Positions 53,855 through 63,461 of a DNA stretch of 64,000 bases are shown here, piece by piece. The notes beneath the pieces are model-generated. The model was given only the letters and a program-made list of their open reading frames with translations. It made no database searches and had not been told where the DNA came from. The first letter of the stretch is position 1, and each line of letters opens with the position of its first letter. Source of the stretch: JAHFUS01 sp035689115 (lineage in GTDB: Bacteria; Actinomycetota; Acidimicrobiia; Acidimicrobiales; GCA-2861595); contig DASSMA010000033.1 of the NCBI GenBank assembly GCA_035689115.1, positions 14,575-78,574 on the forward strand. The letters run 5' to 3'. Both the position numbers and the translations under genes were made by a program.

Positions 53855-56302
53855 TTACCGTGAGGCCACGGCGGCGAAGGCGGAATCGACGGCGGCGACC
53901 AGGGCGGGAAGGTCGGCCGGCGAGCGCTCGTCGCCGGCCGCCGCCTCCAGGCGGCCGGCCGCCTGGGCCAGGTCCTCGGCGCCGACGATGCGGGCGGCGC
54001 CCTTGATGCGGTGGGCCAGGCGGCGGGCGCCGGCCCGGTCGCCGGCGTCCACCGCGGCGGCGAGCGCCCCCAGGTCGTCGTCCGTGGTGGCCACGAAGTC
54101 GGCGAGCAGGGCGGCGGCCAGGCCGGCGTCCCCGCCGGCCAGCTCGTCGAGGGGTGTAGGGGCATCACCGACCGGCCACGGCAGCGCCGGCAGCCACTGC
54201 CGGAGCTTGGCGGCGAGGAAGGGGATGGTGGTGGGCTTGGCGCCGAAGTCGTCCATGCCGACCTCCCGGCACCGCTCCGGCTCGCCCTGCATGACGTTGG
54301 CGCTGAGGGCGACGATGGGCGTTCGCGGGAGCCCCGCCTCCTCCTCGTGGCGGCGGATGGCCCGAGCCAGCCCGTAGCCGTCCAGGCGCGGCATGTTGAG
54401 GTCGGTGAGGACGAGGGCGTAGCCGCCGCCCATGAAGCGCTCGAGCGCCTCCTGTCCGTCGTCGGCCAGGTCGACCTCGAAGCCGATGGTGTGCAGCTGG
54501 TGGCGGAGCACGGTGCGGTTCACGGGGTGGTCCTCGGCCAGGAGCAGCAGGCTGCCCTCCCGGAGGGCCTCGTCGCGGGTGGGCTTCGGTCGCACCACCG
54601 GGGCCGGGGCGTCCGGGGACACCGCCGGCAGCCCGGCCGGGTCGGCGACGGGCAGCGGGAGCCTGAGGCGGGCGGTCGTTCCCTTGCCCGGCGCGCTGTC
54701 GAGGGTGACGTCGCCGCCCATCAGGACGGCCAGCCGCCGGCAGATCACCAGCCCCAGGCCGGTGCCGCCGTACTTCGAGGTGACCGACGCCTCGGCCTGG
54801 GAGAACGCCTCGAACAGCCGCGCCTGCTGCTCGGGCGTGATGCCCACGCCGGTGTCGGTGACGACGACGGTGAGGGCCTGGACCGGCCCGTCCTCGTCGA
54901 GAACGACCTCCACCTCGATGCCGCCCTGGGCGGTGAACTTCACGGCGTTCGACAGCAGGTTGGTGACGATCTGGCGGACGCGGAGCGGGTCGCCGGTGTG
55001 GGCGGGCGCCAGGCGATCGTCGAAGGAGGCGGTCAGGAGCAGGCCCTTGCCCGACGCCGTGTGCACGAACGTGTCGACTCCGGCGCCGACGGTGTCGCGC
55101 AGCGAGAACGTGCACGGCGCCAGCTCCAGCCGCTCGGCCTCGATCTTGGAGAAGTCGAGGATGTCGCCGATGATCTGGAGGAGCGACTGGGCCGAGGAGT
55201 CGGCGGTGGCGATCATCTGCCGCTGCTCGTCCGACAGCGGCGTGCGGGCCAGCACCTCGAGCATCCCGGTGACGCCGATCATGGGCGTGCGGATCTCGTG
55301 GCTCATGGCGGCGAGGAACGTGGACTTGGCCCGGCTGGCGTGCTCGGCGGCGGCCCGGGCGGCGTTGGCGTCCTCCTCGGCCCGGCGGCGGGCGGCGACG
55401 TCGCGCTGGACGGCACCCGCCATCTCGTTGAAGGCGCCGGCCACGTCCTCCAGGTCGGCCACCGCCCGCACCTCGACGCGCTCGTCGTAGTGGCCGTCGG
55501 CCACCCGGCGGGTGGCGGTGGCCAGCCGCCCCAGCGGGCGGACGGCGGTCCGAGACAGCCAGACCACGGCGGCCACACCGACCACGACCAGCAGCAGGAT
55601 GATGCCGATCTGGACGGCGACGAGGCGCCTGGTGTCGGCCCGCACCTCGACGACCGCCGTCGCCGTGCGCCTGTCCACCAGCCGGCCGAAGCGGTCGACC
55701 GCCCCCATGATGACGCCCTTCTGGGCGAGGTAGTCGTGGTCGACGAGGCGCCGGTACTGGGGGGCGACGTCGGCCAGGTAGCTGTCGTCGACGCCCCGGG
55801 CGATCCGCGTCGCCACCTGGTCCATGACGGCCAGCTCGACGCCGGCCAGGCCCTCCGATGCCGCCAGCGCCTGGTTGAGGGCGGCGAACTCGGCGGCCGA
55901 GAACCGGGCGGCGCGCATCTGGGCCACCATCGACAGCGGCGGCCCGTACCGGACCCGGGTCGCGCCGTCGGCCAGCAGCCGGTCCCAGAACGAGGCGTCG
56001 TAGTCCAGCGGCCGCGGCGACCGGCCGGCCCGGATGTCGAGGATCTGCTGGTAGTAGACCCGGTAGCGGGCGTCGCCCGTGGAGACGTAGAGCCGCACCA
56101 TCATCGTGAGGTCGTCGGAGCTCTGGCGGAGGCTCTCGGCCAGCAGCAGGGACTCCGTCCGCCGGCTCTCGGCCCGCGCCGCGTCGCGCGAGCGGCGGAG
56201 CTGGGCGGTGGTGACCGCGAGGAGGGCGCCGATGAGCAACCCGAAGGCCACGAGCACGACGACGAGCTGGCGGCGCAAGGTGAGGCGGCGCCCGCGCCTC
56301 AT
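53855..56302 (-). CDS. Hybrid sensor histidine kinase
   Basis: 815 residues from ATG 56302, overlapping the upstream stop as ATGA. Membrane helix 1 (residues 12-30), an outer sensor region (31-225), helix 2 (227-250), HAMP (250-300), HisKA with H335 in AAMSHEIRTPM, HATPase with N452 in LLSNAVKF and the G boxes DTGVGI and GGTGLGL, a receiver with D634 in LTDLNMPRLDG, and an Hpt with H764 in AHRIKGAAR. It is thus a full phosphorelay protein. Its likely next partner is the BTAD-receiver protein encoded just upstream, whose Asp could take the phosphate. Confidence 0.92.
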   Translation of the reverse strand: MRRGRRLTLRRQLVVVLVAFGLLIGALLAVTTAQLRRSRDAARAESRRTESLLLAESLRQSSDDLTMMVRLYVSTGDARYRVYYQQILDIRAGRSPRPLDYDASFWDRLLADGATRVRYGPPLSMVAQMRAARFSAAEFAALNQALAASEGLAGVELAVMDQVATRIARGVDDSYLADVAPQYRRLVDHDYLAQKGVIMGAVDRFGRLVDRRTATAVVEVRADTRRLVAVQIGIILLLVVVGVAAVVWLSRTAVRPLGRLATATRRVADGHYDERVEVRAVADLEDVAGAFNEMAGAVQRDVAARRRAEEDANAARAAAEHASRAKSTFLAAMSHEIRTPMIGVTGMLEVLARTPLSDEQRQMIATADSSAQSLLQIIGDILDFSKIEAERLELAPCTFSLRDTVGAGVDTFVHTASGKGLLLTASFDDRLAPAHTGDPLRVRQIVTNLLSNAVKFTAQGGIEVEVVLDEDGPVQALTVVVTDTGVGITPEQQARLFEAFSQAEASVTSKYGGTGLGLVICRRLAVLMGGDVTLDSAPGKGTTARLRLPLPVADPAGLPAVSPDAPAPVVRPKPTRDEALREGSLLLLAEDHPVNRTVLRHQLHTIGFEVDLADDGQEALERFMGGGYALVLTDLNMPRLDGYGLARAIRRHEEEAGLPRTPIVALSANVMQGEPERCREVGMDDFGAKPTTIPFLAAKLRQWLPALPWPVGDAPTPLDELAGGDAGLAAALLADFVATTDDDLGALAAAVDAGDRAGARRLAHRIKGAARIVGAEDLAQAAGRLEAAAGDERSPADLPALVAAVDSAFAAVASR

Positions 56303-58248
56303 GGCCGGCGGGGGGGCGGCTCCCACGTCGCCGCCATGGCGGCGACCGCCCCGACCGGCGCTTCGTGGCCGGGCAGGCCCTCGGCCAGCGGGCACCCGAG
56401 GCTCACCAGCAGGTCGAAGTCCTCGGCGGTGAGCCCTCCGGGGACGACAGCCCGCACGCCGAGGCGCCGGGCCAGGTCGAGCGCCCGCTCCAAAGCGTCG
56501 GGCGCCCCGCCCGGCGGCCGCTCGAAGCGCAGGGCGGTGATCGGCAGCCGGGCGGCCACCGGCGGCAGGTCCGGCTGGTCGCCGAGCCCGCCCAGCGCCA
56601 GGCCGAAACCCTTGAGCCGCAACCGAATCAGGCTTCCCATTTCGTCCGGCCGCCGCCGCCGCACGGCACCCACGCCGGCGACCCACACGATGGCCGACGG
56701 GTCGAGGTCCTGGTGGCGGAGGGGCGCCACCACCCGGTCGGCCAGCGCTGGATCGGCCAGTTCGCCGTCGGCCAGCGGGAGCCAGAGCCGGACGTCGCGC
56801 TTGTCGGCCGCCAGTTCGACGAGCTCGGCGCACGCCCGCTCGACCAGGTGACCGGTGAAGGCAGCGCTGCGGCCGGCGGCGTCCAGCACGGGCAGGAAAC
56901 GGGCGGCGGGGACCGCCCCGCGCACCGGGTCGCGCCACACCGCGCCGGCGGCCGCCCCGCCCACCCGGCCCTCGGCCAGGTCGACGATCGGAGCGAAGGT
57001 GAACCGCACGCCGCCGCCCTCAAGCGCCTCCACCACCTCGCCGGCACCGGCGTCGACCGGCCCGTCCCCGGCGGTGCTCCGCGCCGGTCGATAGCGGTCG
57101 AACAGGCCGGCCAGCACGCGGGCGGTGAGGGGTTTCTCGACGACACCGAGCACCTGGAGGCCGTGGCCCTCGGTGACGGCCCCCACGCCGTCGAGCACGC
57201 TGCGCTCGATGCCGCTCACGATCACCACCGCGCTGGAGAGGCGGCGGGCGGCCACGTGGCGGAGGAACTCGACCCCGTCCATCCCCGGCATGTCGACATC
57301 GCACACGATGACGTCGGGCGGGGCGGAGGTCCCGAGCAGGGTCAGCGCCTCGGCCCCGTCCGACGCCTCGGTGACCGCCTCCATGCCGAGGCTGCGGAGG
57401 AGGGCGACGGCCGTCCGGCGCTGGAAGTCGTGGTCCTCGACCACCAGCACGGACCACCCTGCATACGGAGCGGTGGGTGCCGGTGCCGGTGCCGGCTGCT
57501 CGAAAGCGTGGCGACGGGCCGCCTCGGTGGCAGCGGATGGTGCCACCCCGAGCTCCTCGGCCAGCACCCGCCGGCACTCGTCGTAGGCCCGCAGGGCCCC
57601 GGCCCGGTCGCCGGCAGCGGTGAGGAGCCCGATGCGCAGCTGGTGGGCCGGCTCGGCGAACGGGTCGGCCAGTACCAGTCGCTCGGCTGCGTCGGCCGCG
57701 CCCCGATGGTCGCCGGCGCGGGCGAGGGCCCGCGCCTCGAGCTCCAGGGCGGCGACGTGCAGGGAACCGATGCGCCGGCGGACGCCGTCGACCCAGGCGC
57801 CCTCGTGCTCGGGAAGGAAAGGCAGCCCGGCCAACTCGGCTGCCCGCCTGGCCCGGTCGGCCGCTCGGGGAGGGTCGGCGTCGAGCAGGGCCCGCGCCTC
57901 CTCGGCCGCCGCCTCCGCCTCGTCGACGTCGAGGACGGCGTCGCCGGGGAGGCGGAAGCGGTAGCCCCGCTGGGAGCGCTCGAGGACGGATCCGCCGTCG
58001 AGCCCGGCGCCGTCGAGGTAGCGGCGCACGTCGCTGACCACCCCCCGCAGGGCGGCCGCCCACGTGTCGGGCAGGAGGTCGGGCCACAGCGCATCGGCCA
58101 GCTCGTCGCGGGTGACCAGCCGGCGGTGCTCGACCGCCAGATAGGCGAACACGAGCTCCCCCCGTCGCCCACCCGGCCCCTGTTGGCCCCCGCTGTCGCC
58201 TTCCACCGTCAGGCGGCCGAGGACGCAAAAGCGCACCCGCCCCGTCAT
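56299..58248 (-). CDS. BTAD regulator fused to a receiver and degenerate EAL domain
   Basis: 649 residues from ATG 58248. Residues 1-100 form a winged helix (RLVTRDELADALWPD, then GYRFRL) and 105-250 a BTAD helical repeat domain (RALARAGDHRGAADAAERLVL, and EELGVAPSAAT). Residues 265-385 form a receiver with phospho-Asp D317 (VCDVDMPGMDG) and K372 (VEKPLT). Residues 405-640 resemble an EAL domain (FTFAPIVDLAEGRVGG), but the EAL core reads AAAGAVW, so it cannot be an active c-di-GMP phosphodiesterase. This order of domains is unusual. It is coupled by ATGA to the hybrid kinase. Confidence 0.85.
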   Translation of the reverse strand: MTGRVRFCVLGRLTVEGDSGGQQGPGGRRGELVFAYLAVEHRRLVTRDELADALWPDLLPDTWAAALRGVVSDVRRYLDGAGLDGGSVLERSQRGYRFRLPGDAVLDVDEAEAAAEEARALLDADPPRAADRARRAAELAGLPFLPEHEGAWVDGVRRRIGSLHVAALELEARALARAGDHRGAADAAERLVLADPFAEPAHQLRIGLLTAAGDRAGALRAYDECRRVLAEELGVAPSAATEAARRHAFEQPAPAPAPTAPYAGWSVLVVEDHDFQRRTAVALLRSLGMEAVTEASDGAEALTLLGTSAPPDVIVCDVDMPGMDGVEFLRHVAARRLSSAVVIVSGIERSVLDGVGAVTEGHGLQVLGVVEKPLTARVLAGLFDRYRPARSTAGDGPVDAGAGEVVEALEGGGVRFTFAPIVDLAEGRVGGAAAGAVWRDPVRGAVPAARFLPVLDAAGRSAAFTGHLVERACAELVELAADKRDVRLWLPLADGELADPALADRVVAPLRHQDLDPSAIVWVAGVGAVRRRRPDEMGSLIRLRLKGFGLALGGLGDQPDLPPVAARLPITALRFERPPGGAPDALERALDLARRLGVRAVVPGGLTAEDFDLLVSLGCPLAEGLPGHEAPVGAVAAMAATWEPPPRRP

Positions 58249-58320
58249 CGCCGCAACACTCGCACGCCCGGCATCCGCGGACAAGGCCGCAGGGCACACC
58301 CCCGCCTAGCCTGGCTGCCG

Positions 58321-59064
58321 ATGTCGCCGCCCGACGCGTCCCGGCCGACACTGCCGCCCGGCGACCCCGTCGCCCTGGCGTTGACGGCAGCCATCCACGG
58401 CGGCGACCTGGACGGCCTCCGGCGCCTCGTCGGCGAGCGGCCGGAGCTGGCCGGCGTCCGGATGGTCGGCCGCAAGGGCGGCTGGCGGACGCCGCTGCAC
58501 GCCGCCGCTGACTGGCCCGGCTACTTCCCGGCGGCGCCGGCCGCGGTGGCCCTGCTCGTCGACGCGGGGGCGGACCCCAACGACGACACCGGCGGCGACC
58601 GGCCGGAGACGCCATTGCACTGGGCGGCCAGCTCCGACGACGCCGACGTCGCCGCCGTCCTGATCGACGCCGGTGCCGGCATCGAGACACCCGGCGGCTC
58701 CATCGGCACCCCACTCGACAACGCTGTCGGGTACGGGTGCTGGCACGTCGCCCGCCTGCTCGTCGCCCGGGGCGCCAGGGTCGACAAGCTGTGGCACGCC
58801 GCCGCGATGGGAATGCTGGCCCGCACCGAGGAACTGACCGGGGCGGCGGGCGCCGAGGCGGTCTCGCAGGCGTTTTGGCACGCGTGCTCGGCCGGGCAGC
58901 GGCGGGCGGCGGAGTTCCTCCTCTCCCGAGGCGCCGCCCTGGACTGGGTTCCCGACTACGCGCGGGGGACACCGCTCGACGCGGCCGGCGGGCCGGGAAC
59001 CCGGCGGCAGAACGTCGTCACCTGGCTGCGCGAGCTCGGGGCGCCCTCGGCCGGGAGCGGGTAG
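58321..59064 (+). CDS. Ankyrin-repeat protein
   Basis: 247 residues with about five ankyrin-type repeats: LTAAIHGGDLDGLRRLVGER, TPLHAAADWPGYFPAAPAAV, TPLHWAASSDDADVAAVLID, TPLDNAVGYGCWHVARLLVA and a more degenerate HACSAGQRRAAEFLLSRGA. Ankyrin arrays mediate protein contacts; no enzyme domain or signal peptide is visible. The gene is divergent from the BTAD regulator and its stop is 8 bases before the giant LuxR gene. Confidence 0.85.
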   Translation: MSPPDASRPTLPPGDPVALALTAAIHGGDLDGLRRLVGERPELAGVRMVGRKGGWRTPLHAAADWPGYFPAAPAAVALLVDAGADPNDDTGGDRPETPLHWAASSDDADVAAVLIDAGAGIETPGGSIGTPLDNAVGYGCWHVARLLVARGARVDKLWHAAAMGMLARTEELTGAAGAEAVSQAFWHACSAGQRRAAEFLLSRGAALDWVPDYARGTPLDAAGGPGTRRQNVVTWLRELGAPSAGSG

Positions 59065-59072
59065 GCGGAGCG

Positions 59073-61880
59073 GTGGCGGCGCGGCGGACGGGCGGCCCTT
59101 GTGCCGGCGACGGGCTCCTCGGGCGTCGGCGCGAGGTGGAGGCGCTGGGCGAGTGGCTGGACGGGGCGCGGTCGGGCGCCGGCCGGCTGGTGCTGTGCGC
59201 CGGCGAACCGGGGATCGGCAAGACGAGGCTGGCCCAGGAGACGGCGGGCATCGCCCTGGCCGGCGGCACCACGGTCGCCTGGGGCAGGTGCGTGGAGGCG
59301 GAGGGGTCGCCGGCGTTCTGGCCGTGGCGGCAGGTGCTGCGGTCGCTGGGTGCCGACGCCGACGCCCTGCTGGAGGGCGGCGCCGAGTCGGCCGAGGACC
59401 GGTTCCGCGCGGTGGACGCGGTGGCCGAGGCGGTCCGGGCGGCGGCCCCCGCGGGCGGGCTGGTGGTCGTGCTCGACGACGTCCACTGGGCCGACGAGCC
59501 GTCGCTCCTGGTCCTCCGCCACCTGGCCGGGCAGCTGGCCGGCGCCCCCGTGCTCGTACTGGCCACGTTCCGCGACGTCGAGCCGGCCGGCGCCCTCGCC
59601 CGGGTCCTGCCCGACCTCGTGCGCACGCCGGCCGCCGAGCGCCTCGACCTGCGGGGGTTCGGACTCGAGGAGGTGCGCCGCCAGCTGGAGCGGGCCGACG
59701 CCAGCGGGGCGGAGGCGCCGGCCGTGCTCGACCTCACCGCCGGCAACCCGCTGTTCGTGCGCGAGGTGGCCCGGGCCATGGCCGACGGGACGTGGCGGCC
59801 TGACCGCCCGCCCGCCACCGTGCTGGACCTGGTGCGGGCCCGCCTGGAGCAGGTGTCGACCGGCTGCCGGCGCCTGGTGCACGCCGCCGCCGTGGCCGGC
59901 CGGGACTTCCCGATCCCGCTCGTCGCCGCCGCCCTGGGCGCGGAGGTCGGGCCGTGCCTGGCCTGGGCCGACGAGGCGGTCGGGCGGGGCCTGCTCGACG
60001 CCGTGGGCGACGGCGACTACCGCTTCGTGCACGCCCTCACCCGCGAGGCGGTGCGCGCCTCGCTGGCCACGGCCGACCGGGTGGCGCTGCACCGGGCCCT
60101 CGCCCTCGCCCTGGAGTCGGGCGCCGCCGGCGACCCCGCAGGGCACCTGGCCGAGATCGCCCGCCACTGGTCCGAGGTCGCCCCCTACGACGGGGCGGCA
60201 CCGGCTGCGGCTTGGGCGCTCCGTGCGGCCGACGACGCCGTGCGCCGGCTGGCGTTCGAGGAGGGCGTCCGCCTCTACCGCCAGGCGCTGGCCCTGGGAG
60301 GGGGCGAGGCGGGCGACGACGGGCGCTGCCGCACGCTCGTCGCCCTCGGCCGGGCCGCCCACCTGGCCGGCGACATGGCGGCCTGCGCGGGCGCCGCCAC
60401 CGCGGCCGCCGACGCCGCCAGGGCGGCCGGCGACCCGGCCCTCCTGGCCGCCGCCGCCCTCGTGCTGCCCACCACCGCCGACCCGGCCGTCAACGCCGAG
60501 GCCGGGCGGCTGTGCCAGCAGGCCCTCGCCGCCTTCGGCGACGGCGGCGACGCCGCCCTCAAGGCGCGGCTGCTCGCCCAGCAGGCCCACCTCGCGTACT
60601 ACGACGGCGACCAGCCGGGGGTCGAGGAGCTGAGCGCCGCCGCCCTCGGGCTGGCCCGTGCCTCGGGCGACGCCCAGGCGCTGTCCGACGCCCTCCACGC
60701 CCGCAAGGAGGCCTGCCCCGGGCCGGCCGGCCTGGCCGAGCGGCTGGCGCTGGCGGCCGAGATGCAGGCCCTGGCCGCGCGGACCGATCGGGCCCGCACG
60801 GCCATGTGGGCCGAGCTGTGGCGGATCGAGGCGCTGGTCGAGCAGGGCGACCTGGCCGGCGCCGCCGAGGGGCTGGTGCGCCTCCGGGCGGCCGTCGACC
60901 GGGTGGGCGGGCCGGTCAGCGCCTGGCACCACGACCGGGCGGCGGCGTGCGTGGCCCAGGCCCAGGGCCGCTACGCCGACGCGGTGGCGCTGGCCCGGCG
61001 GGGGTTCGACCGGATGCAGCCGGCGGAGCCGGCCCCCGCCCGGGGCACCTGGTTCGCCGTGCTGTGCGCCGTGGCGGCGCACGTGGGCGTACCGGACGAC
61101 GCCCGGCCGCTGGTGGACCGGGCGTTCGAGCCGCTGCCCCGGTACCGCAACGTCGCCCCCCTGATGCGGGCCCACCTCCTGCTGTGCGCCGGCCGGCCCG
61201 ACGAGGCGGCGGCGTCCTACGCGTTGGCCGGGCCCGTCGACGGGTGGGCGCTGCCGGCGTTCTTCACCACGCCCCCCCTCGTGGTCGCCTCCCTGGTGAC
61301 CGCCGCCGTCGGGCGCCTCGACGACCTGGCCGCCATCCTGGAGCGGCTGGAACCGGCCCGCGGCTACCACGCCGCCGGCGACGCCGTCATCTCCTTCGGG
61401 CCGGTGGAGCTGGCCCTCGGCCGCGGGGCGGCGGCGCTGGGCCGCCTCGACCAGGCGGCCGACGACCTGGCGGTGGCGGCCGAGCGGGCCGACGCCGCAG
61501 GGGCGAGGGGATTCGCCGCCGAGGCCCGCTACCACCTGGCCGAGGCGCTGGTGGCACGCGACGGCCCCGGCGACCGGGACCGGGCGCGCCGGGAGGCGGC
61601 CGCCGCCGACCGCCAGGCGCGGGCCCTCGGCATGGCCGCCTACGTCGACCGCACCGCCGCCCTGCTCCAGCGCCTCGGGGGCGCCGCCGGCGACGTGCTG
61701 AGCGCCCGGGAACTCGAGGTGGCCCGGCTGGTGGCCGCCGGCCTCACCAACCGCCAGATCGCCGAGCGGCTGGTGATCTCCGGCCGCACCGCCCAGAACC
61801 ACGTGCAGCACATCCTCACCAAGCTCGGGTTCACCGCCCGCAGCCAGATCGCCGCCTGGACCGCCGGCCGGAATGAGTAG
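59073..61880 (+). CDS. Giant LuxR-family (LAL) transcriptional regulator
   Basis: About 935 residues from GTG 59073. The ATPase half has Walker A GEPGIGKTRLAQ (residues 45-56) and Walker B VVVLDDVHWADEPS. A long TPR-like middle (about 400-850) follows, and the C-terminus is a LuxR-type helix-turn-helix: LSARELEVARLVAAGLTNRQ and IAERLVISGRTAQNHVQHIL. LAL proteins bind ATP, sense small molecules through the TPR part, and act on DNA. The target is unknown; the ABM-like gene downstream is a candidate member of its regulon. Confidence 0.9.
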   Translation: MAARRTGGPCAGDGLLGRRREVEALGEWLDGARSGAGRLVLCAGEPGIGKTRLAQETAGIALAGGTTVAWGRCVEAEGSPAFWPWRQVLRSLGADADALLEGGAESAEDRFRAVDAVAEAVRAAAPAGGLVVVLDDVHWADEPSLLVLRHLAGQLAGAPVLVLATFRDVEPAGALARVLPDLVRTPAAERLDLRGFGLEEVRRQLERADASGAEAPAVLDLTAGNPLFVREVARAMADGTWRPDRPPATVLDLVRARLEQVSTGCRRLVHAAAVAGRDFPIPLVAAALGAEVGPCLAWADEAVGRGLLDAVGDGDYRFVHALTREAVRASLATADRVALHRALALALESGAAGDPAGHLAEIARHWSEVAPYDGAAPAAAWALRAADDAVRRLAFEEGVRLYRQALALGGGEAGDDGRCRTLVALGRAAHLAGDMAACAGAATAAADAARAAGDPALLAAAALVLPTTADPAVNAEAGRLCQQALAAFGDGGDAALKARLLAQQAHLAYYDGDQPGVEELSAAALGLARASGDAQALSDALHARKEACPGPAGLAERLALAAEMQALAARTDRARTAMWAELWRIEALVEQGDLAGAAEGLVRLRAAVDRVGGPVSAWHHDRAAACVAQAQGRYADAVALARRGFDRMQPAEPAPARGTWFAVLCAVAAHVGVPDDARPLVDRAFEPLPRYRNVAPLMRAHLLLCAGRPDEAAASYALAGPVDGWALPAFFTTPPLVVASLVTAAVGRLDDLAAILERLEPARGYHAAGDAVISFGPVELALGRGAAALGRLDQAADDLAVAAERADAAGARGFAAEARYHLAEALVARDGPGDRDRARREAAAADRQARALGMAAYVDRTAALLQRLGGAAGDVLSARELEVARLVAAGLTNRQIAERLVISGRTAQNHVQHILTKLGFTARSQIAAWTAGRNE

Positions 61881-61974
61881 GCCGGATGAGTCATCCGGCG
61901 GATGGCGGCCCGGCGCCTGATCCGTACCTTCCCCAGTGCGGCCAGGGGGGCCGCCCAGAGAAGGAGAGCCAGCC

Positions 61975-62265
61975 ATGTGGATCACCGTCGCCACCCCGTC
62001 CCTGTCGTCGCTCGAGCAGGTCGACGCCGTCATCGCCCAGATCGACTCGCCGCCCGAGGGCATGCACGCCCGCTACGTGGGCACCACCGACAAGGGTGAG
62101 CTGCGGGTCATCTCGCTGTGGGAGTCCAAGGAGCAGGCCCAGCGATTCATGGCCGAGAAGCTGGGCCCCGCCTTCGCCCGGGTGCTGGGCCCCGAGGTGC
62201 AGGGCAACGCCGACATCACCTTCGTCGAGGTGGCCCGCACCTACGAGGCCGAGCCCGTCGGGTAG
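61975..62265 (+). CDS. Small dimeric alpha-beta barrel protein
   Basis: 96 residues from ATG 61975, with GGAG eight bases upstream. A ferredoxin-like fold is suggested by MWITVATPSLSSLEQVDAVI, LRVISLWESKEQAQRFMAEK and NADITFVEVARTYE; this resembles antibiotic-biosynthesis-monooxygenase-like or heme-degrading dimeric barrels, but no catalytic residues can be assigned. It follows the LuxR gene by 94 bases. Its last 25 bases overlap the convergent kynureninase end. Confidence 0.7.
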   Translation: MWITVATPSLSSLEQVDAVIAQIDSPPEGMHARYVGTTDKGELRVISLWESKEQAQRFMAEKLGPAFARVLGPEVQGNADITFVEVARTYEAEPVG

Positions 62266-63461
62266 CCGAGGTCAGCGGCCGCCTCGCCGAGGGCGGCCAC
62301 CGCCAGCTCCAGCTGGGCGTCGGCGAGATAGGGGGCGGGGCCCAGCCGCAGGACGTCGGCCCGGCTGTCCGTGCTCACCCCACGCTCCTCCAGGAGGGAC
62401 TGGAGGCGGCGGGCGTGGGGTGAGCGCAGGGCCAGGAAGCCGGCCACCGAATCCGGCCCGCCGCCGTGGGCGTGGGCCAGCACGCCGGGCGGGAGGGCGA
62501 GGGCGTCGACGGCGTGGCGCAGGAGACCGACCTGGTGCAGCGACACCTGCCGGAGGAACGCCGGCTCCAGGCCCCGGTCGGCGAAGAAGTCGAGGACCGG
62601 CGCCGCCCGGTAGTGGCTGGACGGGTCGTAGGTGGCGCCGGCGAAGCGGGTCTCGGGCGGGCCGTAGGTGACGGCGTCGGGCCGGGCCGGGTCCACCAGG
62701 TCGTCGAACTCGGCGTACCAGCCGGTGACGGCCGGCCGCAGGCCGGCACCCGACGGCGGGACGCGCAGGAAGGCGTTTCCCTCGCCCAGCTCCAGGTACT
62801 TGTAGCCGCCGCCGGTGACCCACGCCCCGTCCAGGCCGAGCCGTTGCACGGGGAAGGGCAGCACGCCGAGGGCGTGGTAGGCGTCCACCAGCAGCTGGGC
62901 GCCCCGCCGCTCGCAGGCGGCTGCCACCGCGTCGAGGTGGGGGACGATGCGGGCGGTGGTGAACAGCACCGCCGACACGGCGGCGAGGGCGGTGCGGTCG
63001 TCGACGGCGCCGGCCAGCCGCTCGGCGAGCGTCTCCACCGGCTCGGCCGGCAGGCGCACGACCTCGAGTCCCTCCTCGGCCAGCCGGTCCAGCTGGCGGC
63101 GCAGCGAGTGGAACTCGGCGTCGGTGGTGACGACGCGCGGCCGGCGGCGCAGGTCGAGGGCGGACAGGAGCTTCACCACCAGGTCGTGGGTGTTGGGGCC
63201 GAGGGCGACGGCGCCGGCGGGGTCGTCCAGGAGGCGGCGGTAGCCGGCCCGCACCCGCTCGGCCATGGCCTCGGCCCGGTCCCACTTGTGGTCCACCGCC
63301 CCGGCGGCGTCGGCGAAGCAGGCGAGGAGGCCCTCCTCGGCCACGTCCGGCCACGCCTGGTGGGAGTGCCCGGTGAGCAGCAGCCGCTCGGCCACCCGGA
63401 AGCGCGAGTAGTGGGGGGCCAGGGCGTTGGGGGTGGCCCGCAGGTCGTCGAGGGCGACCAT
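62241..63461 (-). CDS. Kynureninase-like PLP enzyme
   Basis: 406 residues from ATG 63461. The PLP Lys is in WVTGGGYKYLELGEG and the family segments LLLTGHSHQAWPDV, LGPNTHDLVVKLLSAL and LLVDAYHALGVLPFPV are present, along with the C-terminal FLALRSPHARRLQSLLEERG. It belongs to class V aminotransferase-fold enzymes close to kynureninase, which cuts (3-hydroxy)kynurenine to (3-hydroxy)anthranilate and alanine. The start ATG shares a base with the stop of the upstream dioxygenase gene, which gives a two-step tryptophan catabolic pair; the formamidase needed between them is not visible in the window. Confidence 0.8.
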   Translation of the reverse strand: MVALDDLRATPNALAPHYSRFRVAERLLLTGHSHQAWPDVAEEGLLACFADAAGAVDHKWDRAEAMAERVRAGYRRLLDDPAGAVALGPNTHDLVVKLLSALDLRRRPRVVTTDAEFHSLRRQLDRLAEEGLEVVRLPAEPVETLAERLAGAVDDRTALAAVSAVLFTTARIVPHLDAVAAACERRGAQLLVDAYHALGVLPFPVQRLGLDGAWVTGGGYKYLELGEGNAFLRVPPSGAGLRPAVTGWYAEFDDLVDPARPDAVTYGPPETRFAGATYDPSSHYRAAPVLDFFADRGLEPAFLRQVSLHQVGLLRHAVDALALPPGVLAHAHGGGPDSVAGFLALRSPHARRLQSLLEERGVSTDSRADVLRLGPAPYLADAQLELAVAALGEAAADLGYPTGSAS

